A stretch of DNA of 64,000 nucleotides, from assembly GCA_900199595.1 (NCBI GenBank), contig FZRB01000001.1, forward strand, positions 244,819 to 308,818, in the 5' to 3' direction. Both the position numbers and the translations under genes were made by a program. Of the stretch, positions 1 through 10,585 are shown piece by piece. The stretch comes from Lachnospiraceae bacterium (GTDB taxonomy: Bacteria > Bacillota > Clostridia > Lachnospirales > Lachnospiraceae). The number at the start of each line of letters is the position of its first letter. Positions within the stretch are counted from its first letter, which is position 1. The notes beneath the pieces were generated by a model. The model saw only the letters and a program-made list of their open reading frames with translations, searched no databases and was not told the DNA's origin.

Positions 1-590
1 GTATCAAAAATATGGATGAAACTATTTACTATTCAATTGATGCGGTACATACAGCTATCAGTGAGGGCCATAAGCTGCAATTTAAGTATTTCAGCTGGAA
101 CATAAAAGGTGAAAAAGAATATCGTCATAATGGTGAGTTCTATGAGGTGAGTCCATGGGCACTTTGCTGGGATGATGAAAACTACTACATGATAGGGTTT
201 GATTCAAAGTCAGAAAAGCTAAAACATTATCGTGTCGATAAAATGACAGATATATCCATTATGAATAAAAAACGAAAAGGTACCATGACCTTTAAGAATC
301 AGGATAAGGCGGTCTACACTAAGAAACGATTCAGAATGTTCGATGGAGAAGAACAGACAGTTACACTTAAATGTAAGAATTACTTGTCAAATGTAATTGT
401 GGATCAGTTCGGGAAAGATGTAAGAATGATTCCGGTAGATGATGAATATTTTACAGTAAGAGTGGATGTAGCTGTCAGTTATCAATTCTTTGGGTGGATT
501 GTAGCGCTAGGGGGAGATGCTGTTATAGTTGGACCGGATAAAGTAAAAGAAGAGATGAATAGTCTTATGTCCAGAGGATTTACTGAATAG
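1..590 (+). CDS. WYL-domain transcriptional regulator, 5' end cut by the window (BrxR-like)
   Basis: The readable part is the C-terminal half of a WYL-domain regulator. The reading frame is open to the first base of the window and the first ATG (12) has no ribosome site in front, so the gene almost certainly begins upstream with an unseen helix-turn-helix. Visible hallmarks are the SPWALCWDDENYYMIGFD stretch (WYL beta core, about residues 47-64 from the first ATG) and the LKHYRVDKM segment after it, then a WCX-like C-terminal part. WYL regulators bind nucleotides or nucleic acid and often sit first in BREX loci, where BrxR represses the operon. Its position 66 bases before brxA, on the same strand, suggests that role here. 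The family call is firm; the BrxR role is inferred from context. Confidence 0.8.
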   Translation, partial: IKNMDETIYYSIDAVHTAISEGHKLQFKYFSWNIKGEKEYRHNGEFYEVSPWALCWDDENYYMIGFDSKSEKLKHYRVDKMTDISIMNKKRKGTMTFKNQDKAVYTKKRFRMFDGEEQTVTLKCKNYLSNVIVDQFGKDVRMIPVDDEYFTVRVDVAVSYQFFGWIVALGGDAVIVGPDKVKEEMNSLMSRGFTE

Positions 591-656
591 AATATATCAG
601 GTCAGTTTATTGGACAGTTGTTTCAGTAATAGAAAAATATTATTTCTGGAGGAATT

Positions 657-1250
657 ATGGAATATAGTGCAGCAGGTGTAAAGTACCAGCTATGGTTTAT
701 AGAGATGAAAAAAACTATAAAGCTATATAAAGAACACGGATGGGATGAAACTAAAAAAATAATAATTGAAGAAAACATATATCAACAAAAAGCTAAAGAT
801 AGAATAACTAGTGAATATGGTTGTATTAAGAAAAGAATAGAAGCTCTTCCCGAAGATATTCAGGAGTACATGCTTAGAGCTGACCTTAGTACGGCAAAAC
901 TTATTGCTCTTATAGCTAATATGTCTATCGATAGAATGCTCTTTGAAGTCATGTATGAGTTATATCGTGAAAAGATAAGGTTGGATGAATCGGAGATTAC
1001 GGTGATTCAGGTCGATAATCTCTTTGAAGAAAAGGCAAAGCAGGATGACATAGTTGCTTCTTGGACTGAGGCGACTACCAGAAAACTCAGACAGATGTAT
1101 CTCAGAGCCATGGCCGAGGCTGGAGTGATCCGCAAGGAAACCCTCAACAGTAGAATTATTACGAAGCCATATGTTGAACAGGAGCTTAGAGATTTACTTA
1201 TCAAAAATGGAATGGAAAGCTATCTATATGCTTTAACAGGAGAACGCTAA
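657..1250 (+). CDS. brxA: BREX protein BrxA (DUF1819)
   Basis: A 197-residue protein matching the small BrxA family in length and place: first gene of a BREX core, directly before brxB. It begins with a conserved-looking SAAGVKYQLWFIEMKK segment and is mostly charged helices. BrxA folds like the RNA-binding antitermination protein NusB and binds DNA, but its biochemical role in BREX is not settled. The start has a good ribosome site (TGGAGGAATT before ATG). The TAA stop shares its last A with the ATG of brxB, so the two genes are translationally coupled. Confidence 0.88.
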   Translation: MEYSAAGVKYQLWFIEMKKTIKLYKEHGWDETKKIIIEENIYQQKAKDRITSEYGCIKKRIEALPEDIQEYMLRADLSTAKLIALIANMSIDRMLFEVMYELYREKIRLDESEITVIQVDNLFEEKAKQDDIVASWTEATTRKLRQMYLRAMAEAGVIRKETLNSRIITKPYVEQELRDLLIKNGMESYLYALTGER

Positions 1251-1825
1251 TGGAATTTCAAGAAAAACTTGATGGAATATGGAAGAGAATATCAGATCCG
1301 GTGTTCCTAGCAAATAAAGGAACAGCAAACGAGGTTCGATATTATGTGTTTGATTACGAGCCTTGTGATGAATTGATAGTAAGACAGAAGATTATTGATC
1401 TAAAGAAAAAAAATAATCCGGTTAATGATGGATTTACTATATACGAATACGACATCTATGATCTGGTTATGCAGATGCTTGAAGAGAAGGGCTATATAGA
1501 GAAGTGTATTAAGTTTGAAGAGTTGAAAGGTAAGGAGTATCTGTACAACGCTATAACTAAGATGCTCCGTCTTACAAATGACAATAATCTGATAGTTAAT
1601 TATATCAGTGATAATACACCTGAAAACTCGGTTGTATTTCTGACGGGTGTTGGAAAGATATATCCATATGTAAGGGCTCATAACATACTAAACAATCTTC
1701 ATCAGGTATTTGATAGAGTTCCTGTTGTTATGTTCTATCCGGGAAGATGGAATGGACAGAGTCTTAGCTTGTATGGAACGATAAATGACGGCAATTATTA
1801 TAGAGCATTTCCTTTGATTCAGTAG
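1250..1825 (+). CDS. brxB: BREX protein BrxB (DUF1788)
   Basis: A 191-residue protein of the BrxB/DUF1788 type, recognised by length, position between brxA and brxC, and the C-terminal signature VVFLTGVGKIYPYVRAHNIL followed by PVVMFYPGRWNGQSLSLYG. BrxB is a core BREX component essential for phage restriction in type I systems. It is thought to be part of the DNA-bound complex with BrxC and PglZ. It starts on the last base of the brxA stop and is followed 15 bases later by brxC, so it is tightly operonic. Confidence 0.9.
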   Translation: MEFQEKLDGIWKRISDPVFLANKGTANEVRYYVFDYEPCDELIVRQKIIDLKKKNNPVNDGFTIYEYDIYDLVMQMLEEKGYIEKCIKFEELKGKEYLYNAITKMLRLTNDNNLIVNYISDNTPENSVVFLTGVGKIYPYVRAHNILNNLHQVFDRVPVVMFYPGRWNGQSLSLYGTINDGNYYRAFPLIQ

Positions 1826-1840
1826 TCGGGAGGGTAAGAA

Positions 1841-4800
1841 ATGTTGATAAAAGATATGTTTTTAAAAGATATAGACCGTGATATCAATGGGGTTATCAAG
1901 GTTGGTCAGAAAGACAGAGAAAATGTATTTCAGGAGTTGGATGAGTATGTTGTTACTGAAGAACTTGAAAAATACATGAATCGTCTTTTCGATGCATACA
2001 TTAAGGGATTAGAGGGCAGAACCGATAAGATGGGAATCTGGATTTCTGGTTTCTTTGGTAGTGGTAAGTCACATTTCTTAAAGATAATGTCATATATCTT
2101 ATCAGATAAAGTTGTTGAGGATGAATCAGGTAAATCTTATAAGGCGTCAGAATTCTTCTTAGATGGGATAAAAATTCCTGACGTAGGTTTACAGGAAAAG
2201 CTAAAGAAGGTTGTGTCATATAGTGAAGACACCGATGTGATTCTTTTTAATATAGATTCCAAAAGTGCAGCCAATTCAAGATCAGATAAAGAAGCAATCA
2301 AAGATGTATTCATGAAAGTGTTTAATGATTATCTTGGTTATTGTGGCGCCCTTCCTTTCCTCGCTGATTTTGAGAGAAAACTAGATCTCGATGGAAATTA
2401 CGATGACTTTAAAGAAAAATTTGAAGAGATCAATGGTGCAAGCTGGATTGATTCAAGAGAAGATTTTTATTTCATTCAGGATGAACTTGTTGAGACTATA
2501 TCAAGTCTTGGAATAATGAGTGAAGAAGCTGCAAAGAACTGGGCTGAGAATGCGCAGAATTCTTATAACTTATCTATAGACCAGTTCGCTGATCATGTTA
2601 AGAAATATTGTATGAGAAAAGGTCCTAATCATCATATTGTATTCCTTGTAGATGAGATAGGTCAGTATATCGCTGATGATAGTAAGTTGATGGTTAATCT
2701 TCAGACTGTTACTGAAGAGCTTGGAATTGCTTGTCAGGGTAAGGCATGGGTGGCAGTTACAAGTCAGCAGGATATCGATTCTATAACTAAAACTATGGGA
2801 GATGACTTCTCTAAAATCCAAGGAAGATTTAATACCAGAGTTTCGCTTTCTTCCGCAGATGTTGATGAAGTTATCAGAAAAAGAATTCTGTATAAGAAGG
2901 ATGATGCGACTGAGCTGCTTAAGGAGTTATATACCAAGAATGAATTTACAATAAAGAATATAATTACCTTCAGTGAAGGCACTCCTAATATGCCTTTATA
3001 TAAGGATGCTGAGGATTTTGCTGCGGTATATCCTTTTATACCATATCAGTTTAAGCTTCTTGGGGATGTTCTTACATCCGTAAGACAATATAGTTCCAGT
3101 GGAAAGCATATGGCTGATGGTGAAAGATCTATGCTTGCACTTTTCAAAGAAGCTGCCGATTACTACAAAGAAGAAAATGAAGGCCTTATTGTTCCGTTTA
3201 ATGCTTTCTATAAGGCTATAGACGATTTTGTGGATCACACACATAGAATCGTTATATCTCAGGCTCAGAGAAATACTAGACTTGATGATTTTGACGTAGA
3301 ACTCTTAAAGGTTCTCTTCATGATAAAGCATGTTAATAGTTTTAAGGGAGATATAGAGAATCTTACTACGCTTATGGTATCTAATATCAATGAGGATGTA
3401 GTAGAGCTCAAAAAGAAGATAGAAACATCTCTCAGAAAGCTCTGTGATGAGATGCTTGTTCAGAAGAATATTGATAGATATGTATTCCTTACAAACGAAG
3501 AACAGGAAGCTGAAAATGCTATCAGAGCAACCCACATAGATAGTTCAGAGGTTGTTAATTATATTGGTCAGATCGCATTTGATGAAGTAATAGCTTTTCC
3601 TAACAGCAAATATAAATACAGCAATCGTTATCAATTCTCTTTCAACCAGATGATTGATGATAGATTCCATAAAAGCAATCAAAGTAACAGTATAACGCTT
3701 CATCTTCTTACAGCATATAGCGGCAAGGAAGATGAAATGGTTCTTAGTATGCTTTCTGCCGAGGAAAAGAGTGTGGTTGTAAGACTTTCTGATAACTATG
3801 CTTATATTACTGAGACAGAGGAAATGAAGAAGATAGAGGCGTTCCTTAATTCGCCAAATTCAAGCACGCTTACCGATTATGAAATTATATCTGCTAATAA
3901 GCGAAAAGAAAGAACGGAGAAAGCCAAGAGAATAAAAGACTATGTAAGAATGGCTCTTGAATCCGCTGAGATATATGTCAGAGGTGAAAAGCTTTCTACA
4001 AAGGCAAAGGAGGTAACAAGCAGAATAAATGAAGCCTTTGAGAAGCTGGTTGCAAGTGAATACAGCAAACTTCGTAATATGACTACTGAACCCTCACAGT
4101 CAGATATTCTGGATTATCTTAAGAAAACAAAGTCACAGATGACTTTAGATCTTGAAGGGATGATGGAAGATAATCAGGAAGCTCTTGGGGAAATGTTATC
4201 TGAAATTAAATATGCAAGTAAGATGGGAACTAAGTTTTCTATTAAGCAGGCTATGGATAAGTTCATGGCTGCACCTTACGGATATATAGAAGAGGATGTT
4301 GAGTATTTGATAGCAGTTCTTTATAAGAAGGGGCAGATAGCTCTTAAGATGAACAGTGTTGTATATACTCCAGCAAGTACAACAGCTGATGATGCATATA
4401 AGTATATTACAAAAAGAGAATACAGAGAGAAAGTTCTTGTTGAGATTAAAGAGGTCCCTAAAAATCAGTGGATTAAGTCTGTAAAGGATGTTATTAAAGA
4501 TTTCTTTGGCAAGTCAATAATGAATGATGATTCGGATGCTCTTATGAGAGATTATAAGAGTTACTGCGTATCAAAGAAGGATGAACTTCAGAATATTCTG
4601 AAAGATAATTACTGGGAAGGTTCTCCGCTTCCAGGGGAAAGTATTGTTAAAAAAGCAATTCGCCTTATTGAAGATACAGAAAAAATTGGAGATCCAATGA
4701 CATTTTATAAACAGGTAGATGATCTTTACGATGATTTTGATGAAGTATCTCTTCAGCTGGGAGATCTTACGAGTTTCCTAAATGGCGTTCAGAAAGAAAA

Positions 4801-5461
4801 GTTCCTTCGTGCCTGCGATATTCTTGATATATATGAAGCAAGTAAAAACTATATCTCAGATTCGGCTGCAGAGGGATATGCGGATGATATAAACAGAATC
4901 AAAAATATTAAAGAACCGTATAATCTGATAAATAAGATGGAAGGGTTTGCAAACTCTCTTGAAGAAGTGATAAATGATCTTCTAAAACAGGGAAAAGACT
5001 CTATAGAACCAAATGTAGAATCAGATAGATCGGTTGTTATTGAGACAATTAATAAAGAGCGTGCATATGCAGAAGCATTGCAACGCAGATTTGAAGCGAA
5101 GTTTGATGCTTTGATTCAGAAGCTTAAAAATGCAAAAGATATTGCTTCGCTTCAGGGCATATCTTTGGAAAGCAATGCTCTTATGCAAATATGTATAAAT
5201 GAGATAAATAAGGCTGAAGAAAGTTTTGTTGCAAGTCAAAAACCAGTAGATGAAGTGGCAGAAAGTCATCCTTCAGGTTTTGATAAGCCTAAGGCTGTTC
5301 CTGCAAAAGTTATTAAAACTATACCGGTTAATCTAAGACAATTAACTGGAAATAAGACATATACGATAAGAACCGAGGAAGATGTTGATGCTGCTGTCGA
5401 AGAAATACGACAAGCTCTTATGGATCAAATAGGAGAGGATAAGATTATAAAACTTAGTTAA
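1841..5461 (+). CDS. brxC: BREX P-loop ATPase BrxC
   Basis: A 1206-residue protein, the usual BrxC size. Walker A is seen early (GFFGSGKSHF, about residues 70-79), in the N-terminal position expected for BrxC/PglY. A probable Walker B is HHIVFLVDEIGQYI (about residues 264-277). The C-terminal half is long and helical and ends with a small basic/acidic domain after a proline-rich linker. BrxC is the large ATPase of BREX and is required for restriction and for PglX-dependent methylation. The ribosome site is GGGAGGG before ATG. The gene lies 15 bases after brxB and 14 bases before the KAP gene. Confidence 0.93.
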   Translation: MLIKDMFLKDIDRDINGVIKVGQKDRENVFQELDEYVVTEELEKYMNRLFDAYIKGLEGRTDKMGIWISGFFGSGKSHFLKIMSYILSDKVVEDESGKSYKASEFFLDGIKIPDVGLQEKLKKVVSYSEDTDVILFNIDSKSAANSRSDKEAIKDVFMKVFNDYLGYCGALPFLADFERKLDLDGNYDDFKEKFEEINGASWIDSREDFYFIQDELVETISSLGIMSEEAAKNWAENAQNSYNLSIDQFADHVKKYCMRKGPNHHIVFLVDEIGQYIADDSKLMVNLQTVTEELGIACQGKAWVAVTSQQDIDSITKTMGDDFSKIQGRFNTRVSLSSADVDEVIRKRILYKKDDATELLKELYTKNEFTIKNIITFSEGTPNMPLYKDAEDFAAVYPFIPYQFKLLGDVLTSVRQYSSSGKHMADGERSMLALFKEAADYYKEENEGLIVPFNAFYKAIDDFVDHTHRIVISQAQRNTRLDDFDVELLKVLFMIKHVNSFKGDIENLTTLMVSNINEDVVELKKKIETSLRKLCDEMLVQKNIDRYVFLTNEEQEAENAIRATHIDSSEVVNYIGQIAFDEVIAFPNSKYKYSNRYQFSFNQMIDDRFHKSNQSNSITLHLLTAYSGKEDEMVLSMLSAEEKSVVVRLSDNYAYITETEEMKKIEAFLNSPNSSTLTDYEIISANKRKERTEKAKRIKDYVRMALESAEIYVRGEKLSTKAKEVTSRINEAFEKLVASEYSKLRNMTTEPSQSDILDYLKKTKSQMTLDLEGMMEDNQEALGEMLSEIKYASKMGTKFSIKQAMDKFMAAPYGYIEEDVEYLIAVLYKKGQIALKMNSVVYTPASTTADDAYKYITKREYREKVLVEIKEVPKNQWIKSVKDVIKDFFGKSIMNDDSDALMRDYKSYCVSKKDELQNILKDNYWEGSPLPGESIVKKAIRLIEDTEKIGDPMTFYKQVDDLYDDFDEVSLQLGDLTSFLNGVQKEKFLRACDILDIYEASKNYISDSAAEGYADDINRIKNIKEPYNLINKMEGFANSLEEVINDLLKQGKDSIEPNVESDRSVVIETINKERAYAEALQRRFEAKFDALIQKLKNAKDIASLQGISLESNALMQICINEINKAEESFVASQKPVDEVAESHPSGFDKPKAVPAKVIKTIPVNLRQLTGNKTYTIRTEEDVDAAVEEIRQALMDQIGEDKIIKLS

Positions 5462-5475
5462 AGGCGGAATAATTA

Positions 5476-6852
5476 ATGCATTCATCAATTCTACAACCTA
5501 CAGATGATAATGTGATAAGTACAATTAAAGAGAATCTTCTGGATAGAAACAGCTATCTTGCTTATTTTATTAAGCTTATTCGAGCTTTAGATGGTGGGAG
5601 TGTTGTTGCTTTAGATGGACGGTGGGGCAGTGGAAAAACATTTTTCATTAAGCAATGTAAGAAAATCTTCGATGTTTATTCTGACGAAATACAGTGCGTT
5701 GATGCAGATAGGATTGTTCTTGACAATGCCATTATGCCTTATTTCAAAGGTGAAACTTTCGAATTATCTGGTTACATATCTGTATATTATGACTCATGGA
5801 GAAACGATGATGATATCGATCCGGTTTTGTCGATTCTTTATGACATTGTAAACTCGGTAGGTGGAGAGGATAAATTAAAAAAATACGAAGGTATACCATC
5901 TCTTTTATTATCTATAATAGATGCATTTGCAAAGACTAATACAAGTGGACTATTAGATAAAGTAAGGGAAGAAAATATTCTAGTTGAAATAAAAAATAAT
6001 AGGTCAAAGAAGCAATTGATTAATGATTTTATTTCTAAAATATGCGAGAAGGATAATAAGAAATTATTGATTTTTATTGACGAAGTCGATAGATGTAATC
6101 CGGATTTTGCAGTGAGAATATTAGAAAGAATAAAGCACTATTATGATAATGAAAGCATAGTCTTTGTATATTCTGTAAATATGCTCGAATTACAACATAC
6201 AATAAAAATGCATTACGGTAATGAATTTAATGCGTCAGTGTACTTGAATAGATTTTTTGATGTTGTAGTTGAATTACCTCTTATAAATATTGATAAGATT
6301 ATTAACCATTATAGTAGATTAGATGAAGATTCTTCATCTGTGGTACATAGAGTTATAATTAATAAATTTGGATTTCAATGTAGAGATATTATTCGATACT
6401 TTGATATGCTTTATTATGCGCTGCATATATTGAGTGATACTACTTTTCATAATTGGTATGGGGAAAGTAATCCTAGTTATTTTTGCTCACATTATCTTAT
6501 TCCGATAATGATAGGTCTTAAGCTTTCAAATATTAGTGCTTATATTGATTTTATTGAAGGAAGGAATAGTGATATATTCGTTGAAATTATGTCTGATACA
6601 GAAATAATGACATATATGATACGTAGTTTCTTAGAGTCTGAAGAAATTGATGACAAAACAGATCAAAGTGATATGTATAAAGAAAGATTACAGGAAACAT
6701 ATGATGCGTTGTTTAACACAACTTATAACAACAATATTAATATAAAAAAAGTAGGTCATTATGCTTTTGACAGAAGAGTGATAAAAGATGTGTTTGACAC
6801 AGTTGGTTTACTATCGAGAAACTCTGCCGAAACATATTCAACTACCGAATAA
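5476..6852 (+). CDS. KAP-family P-loop NTPase inserted in the BREX operon
   Basis: A 458-residue KAP-type NTPase. Walker A is GRWGSGKTFF (about residues 48-57) and Walker B is LLIFIDEVDRCNPDFAVRIL (near residue 196), followed by the family's ERIKHYYDN..VFVYSVNM segment. The usual KAP transmembrane insert between the Walker motifs is not evident. KAP ATPases often act in defence islands as regulatory or membrane-associated ATPases. It is not a BREX core gene; it sits between brxC and pglX with gaps of 14 and 18 bases, so it is co-transcribed. It looks more AT-rich than brxC, which fits separate acquisition. Its effect on BREX is unknown. Confidence 0.85.
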   Translation: MHSSILQPTDDNVISTIKENLLDRNSYLAYFIKLIRALDGGSVVALDGRWGSGKTFFIKQCKKIFDVYSDEIQCVDADRIVLDNAIMPYFKGETFELSGYISVYYDSWRNDDDIDPVLSILYDIVNSVGGEDKLKKYEGIPSLLLSIIDAFAKTNTSGLLDKVREENILVEIKNNRSKKQLINDFISKICEKDNKKLLIFIDEVDRCNPDFAVRILERIKHYYDNESIVFVYSVNMLELQHTIKMHYGNEFNASVYLNRFFDVVVELPLINIDKIINHYSRLDEDSSSVVHRVIINKFGFQCRDIIRYFDMLYYALHILSDTTFHNWYGESNPSYFCSHYLIPIMIGLKLSNISAYIDFIEGRNSDIFVEIMSDTEIMTYMIRSFLESEEIDDKTDQSDMYKERLQETYDALFNTTYNNNINIKKVGHYAFDRRVIKDVFDTVGLLSRNSAETYSTTE

Positions 6853-6870
6853 AATGTAGGGGTAAGTATT

Positions 6871-9800
6871 ATGGATAAAACAGCTATTAAGAATTTTGCT
6901 ATAGAAGCACGAAAGATACTAATGAAAACAGCTATCAACAAAGCTGGTTTCTACGGAATTACAAATGATGGAATAAGTGAACCTATTCAGAAAGGCCCTG
7001 ACTTTGAAATATATAAAACAGTAGCCGGTACAGAGAATAGGATTTTTGGAAGTGATATAAAGAGAAGGCGGAATCTCGTTGAGGCAATTAACGGAAAAGG
7101 TTTTGATGAGGTAATAGAAGAAACGGCATATACATGGTTTAATCGTATAATTGCTGTTCGATTTATGGAGGTTAATGATTATCTTCCAACTAGAACAAGA
7201 GTTCTATCTTCAGAGGCGGGAAACAACACTCCGGATATCGTATCACAGTATTTGGATGTCAATCTTAATATGTCTGAAGATGAGATAGAGAATGTTAGAA
7301 CAAGTATTGAGAATAATAGGTATGATGATGCTTTTCAGTTTCTTTTTGTAAAACAGTGTAATGAGTTAAATGATATTCTTCCTGGACTTTTTGAAAAAAC
7401 TGATGATTATATGGAACTTCTTCTGGACATTTCATATACAAGTGATGGCGTTGCTCGTATGCTTGTAGATGAAGTGGAGGAAGAAAATTTCAATGTTGAA
7501 AAAGAAGGACAGGTTGAAATAATAGGATGGCTGTACCAATACTATAATACCGAACTTAAGGATGATACATTTGCAAAGTTAAAAAAGAATGTAAAGATTA
7601 CAAAAGAACGTATTCCAGCAGCTACTCAGCTTTTTACACCGGACTGGATTGTGAGATATATGGTTGAAAACTCTCTTGGTAGAGTTTGGATAGATCACCT
7701 GCGAGCGTTAGATGAAACTGCAGATGAAAAGAAGTTGGCAGAGAGTTTTGGATGGAAATATTATCTTCCAGAAGCTGAACAAGAGCCGGAAGTGGTATCA
7801 GAACTTGTAAAGATACGTTCTGAAAGAAAAGATTTAAAGCCGCAGGATATAACCTGTATAGATCCATGTATGGGAAGTGGGCATATACTTGTATATATGT
7901 TTGATGTGTTATTACAGATATATGAAAGTGAAGGCATCAGTGTAAGGGATGCTGTCTTTGACATTCTTGAAAAGAATATACATGGACTTGATATAGACAT
8001 AAGAGCTTATCAGCTTTCCTACTTTGCTCTTATGATGAAAGGAAGAGGTGCCGCAGGTAGGAGGTTCTTTAGAGGCGTAGAAGCTGAGGATGGAAGTGAT
8101 AGACCAATAGCTCTTAATGTATATGTCATAGATGAGAGTAATGATATAGATAGAAGTGCATTATCTTTCCTCGGAAAAGGTATGCTTGAGATAGAGAAAA
8201 ATACTGCCGAAGCTCAGGTGAATGGACTTCTTGATGAAATGACAGATGCTAAGGAGTATGGCTCTATCATTAATGTTACTGAGTGCGATTGGGAGTTGGT
8301 TGATAGATATCTTAATAGTATAAGTGCTGATGGGCAGCTTACTTTAGGATTTGTTGAGGCGGAAAATGAAATAAAAAAAATAAGGAAATCTGTTAATATA
8401 GGTTATTTGCTTTCTCAGGAGTACGAAGTAGTTGTTACTAATCCCCCATATATGGGAAATCGTAATATGAGTACAAAATTATCAGAATATATTAAAAAAC
8501 ACTATCAGGACTATAAATTTGATCTGTTTTCTGTATTTATAAATCGCTGCACGCAAATGAATAGTCAGAAGGGATATTCTGGATTTTTATCTCCTTATGT
8601 TTGGATGTTTATAAAAAGCTATTATGAACTTAGAAATTATATTTATAAGCTTCATCCTATACGTTCGCTAATTCAATTTGAGTATTCAGCATTTGAAGAA
8701 GCTACAGTTCCTATTTGCACATTTGTATTAGGAGGAAGCGTAAACGGTATTAAGGGGAATTATATACGTTTGTCCGATTATGTTGGAGGGATGGAAATTC
8801 AAAGGATAAAAACCATTGAGGCTATAAACAATACCAATTGTGGGTTTTATTATGAGGCTGCATCTACTAATTACACACTTATTCCGGAGTCACCTGTCGC
8901 TTATTGGATGTCTGAATCTTTTATTCGTTCATTTGCAAATACAAAGCTAGGTGATATTGCTGATTCAAAACAAGGATTAGCTACTGCAGATAATAATCGC
9001 TTTCTGAGATTATGGTTTGAGGTCTTAAATGATAAAATTTGTTTTACTGCTAGGAACATTGAAGAATCCATAAATTCTGGTTGTAAATGGTTTCCTTACA
9101 ATAAAGGAGGAGAATTTAGAAAATGGTATGGCAACAATGATTATTTAGTGAATTGGGAAACAGATGGAAAAGAAATAAGAAATTTTAAAGATGAAAAAGG
9201 AGCCATTCGTTCTAGACCACAGAATACTGGATATTATTTTAGGGAATCAGGGACCTGGTCTGATATTACGTCTTCTACTAATGCATTTCGGTACAAGCCT
9301 GCAGGTGGGTTGTTTGATATCGCAGGAATGAGTTTTTTTTCTGACGATAATTTATTCTATTTAATTGCGTTATGCAATACAAAAATAGTAATGAATTATC
9401 TGAAAATATTAGCTCCAACAATGCATTGTCAATGTGGGGATGTAGCTAATATTCCAGTTATAATTGAATATGAAAAGAAAGATGTAATTGATAGCATTGT
9501 ACAAAATAACATAAATATTTCAAAAAATGATTGGGACTCATTTGAAACATCATGGGATTTTGAAAGACATCCACTAATTTCAGTTATTTCAAAAAACAGG
9601 GCGTTTTTTGATGACATAGATGATATTGACTTGGCTGAATGTTTTGCTTGCTGGGAGAATGAATGTAACGAAAGGTTTGAACAGCTAAAGAAGAATGAAG
9701 AAGAACTTAACCAAATTTTTATTGATATTTATGGACTTCAAGATGAATTAACACCTGAAGTGGAAGATAAGGATGTTACAGTACGCAAAGCAGATTTATC

Positions 9801-10566
9801 AAGGGATATTAAATCACTTATCTCATTTGCTGTTGGATGTATGTTTGGGCGATATTCGCTCGATGAAATGGGACTTGTATATGCAGGTGGTGAGTTTGAT
9901 TCATCTAAATACACAACATTTTCAGTAGATGATGATGCTATTATTCCAATTACAGATGAAGAATACTTCGACGATGATATAGTTACGAGATTTGTCGAGT
10001 TTGTTCGTACTGTATATGGCAATAAATCATTGGAAAACAATCTGGACTTTATAGCTAAGGCACTTGGAAATAAAGGAAATACATCAAGAGAAGTGATAAG
10101 AAACTACTTCTTAAATGATTTCTTCAAGGATCACTGTAGTACATATTCGGTTACTGGTTCTGGAAAGAGACCTATATATTGGTTATTTGATTCCGGCAAG
10201 CAGAATGGATTCAAGTGTCTGATCTATCTTCATAGGTATAATCAGGATACAGTTGGTCTTATTCGCTCTATGTATTTTAGAAAAACTCAGGATGCTATTG
10301 AGAATGCTATGAGAAATGCTGAATATGTTATTAATACTTCTTCAAGTGCTGTAGAAAGAGCTAATGCAACTAGGAAGAGAGATAAGTATATTAAACAGCT
10401 TAATGAGATGAGGCCATATTATCAGGCGCTTACGCATATAGCATTACAACGTATCCCTATGGACTTAGATGATGGTGTTAAGAAGAATTATCAGTTGTTC
10501 CAAGGGGTAGAAATATCCGGAGAAGGAACTAAGAATCAGAAGATAGATCTTTTAGCAAAAATATAA
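6871..10566 (+). CDS. pglX: BREX adenine-specific DNA methyltransferase PglX
   Basis: A 1231-residue class I adenine methyltransferase. The S-adenosylmethionine motif is DPCMGSGHIL (about residue 330) and the catalytic motif IV is NPPY in VVTNPPYMGN (about residue 522). An N-terminal helical region precedes these, and a long target-recognition and C-terminal region follows. PglX methylates one strand of a short non-palindromic site and so marks self DNA for BREX. The ribosome site is GTAGGGG before ATG. The stretch from roughly 8430 to 9640, which encodes the target-recognition part, looks more AT-rich than its flanks, as expected if the specificity region is exchanged between strains; this is a visual impression only. 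Confidence 0.93.
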   Translation: MDKTAIKNFAIEARKILMKTAINKAGFYGITNDGISEPIQKGPDFEIYKTVAGTENRIFGSDIKRRRNLVEAINGKGFDEVIEETAYTWFNRIIAVRFMEVNDYLPTRTRVLSSEAGNNTPDIVSQYLDVNLNMSEDEIENVRTSIENNRYDDAFQFLFVKQCNELNDILPGLFEKTDDYMELLLDISYTSDGVARMLVDEVEEENFNVEKEGQVEIIGWLYQYYNTELKDDTFAKLKKNVKITKERIPAATQLFTPDWIVRYMVENSLGRVWIDHLRALDETADEKKLAESFGWKYYLPEAEQEPEVVSELVKIRSERKDLKPQDITCIDPCMGSGHILVYMFDVLLQIYESEGISVRDAVFDILEKNIHGLDIDIRAYQLSYFALMMKGRGAAGRRFFRGVEAEDGSDRPIALNVYVIDESNDIDRSALSFLGKGMLEIEKNTAEAQVNGLLDEMTDAKEYGSIINVTECDWELVDRYLNSISADGQLTLGFVEAENEIKKIRKSVNIGYLLSQEYEVVVTNPPYMGNRNMSTKLSEYIKKHYQDYKFDLFSVFINRCTQMNSQKGYSGFLSPYVWMFIKSYYELRNYIYKLHPIRSLIQFEYSAFEEATVPICTFVLGGSVNGIKGNYIRLSDYVGGMEIQRIKTIEAINNTNCGFYYEAASTNYTLIPESPVAYWMSESFIRSFANTKLGDIADSKQGLATADNNRFLRLWFEVLNDKICFTARNIEESINSGCKWFPYNKGGEFRKWYGNNDYLVNWETDGKEIRNFKDEKGAIRSRPQNTGYYFRESGTWSDITSSTNAFRYKPAGGLFDIAGMSFFSDDNLFYLIALCNTKIVMNYLKILAPTMHCQCGDVANIPVIIEYEKKDVIDSIVQNNINISKNDWDSFETSWDFERHPLISVISKNRAFFDDIDDIDLAECFACWENECNERFEQLKKNEEELNQIFIDIYGLQDELTPEVEDKDVTVRKADLSRDIKSLISFAVGCMFGRYSLDEMGLVYAGGEFDSSKYTTFSVDDDAIIPITDEEYFDDDIVTRFVEFVRTVYGNKSLENNLDFIAKALGNKGNTSREVIRNYFLNDFFKDHCSTYSVTGSGKRPIYWLFDSGKQNGFKCLIYLHRYNQDTVGLIRSMYFRKTQDAIENAMRNAEYVINTSSSAVERANATRKRDKYIKQLNEMRPYYQALTHIALQRIPMDLDDGVKKNYQLFQGVEISGEGTKNQKIDLLAKI

Positions 10567-10585
10567 GACATAAAGGGAGATATAC

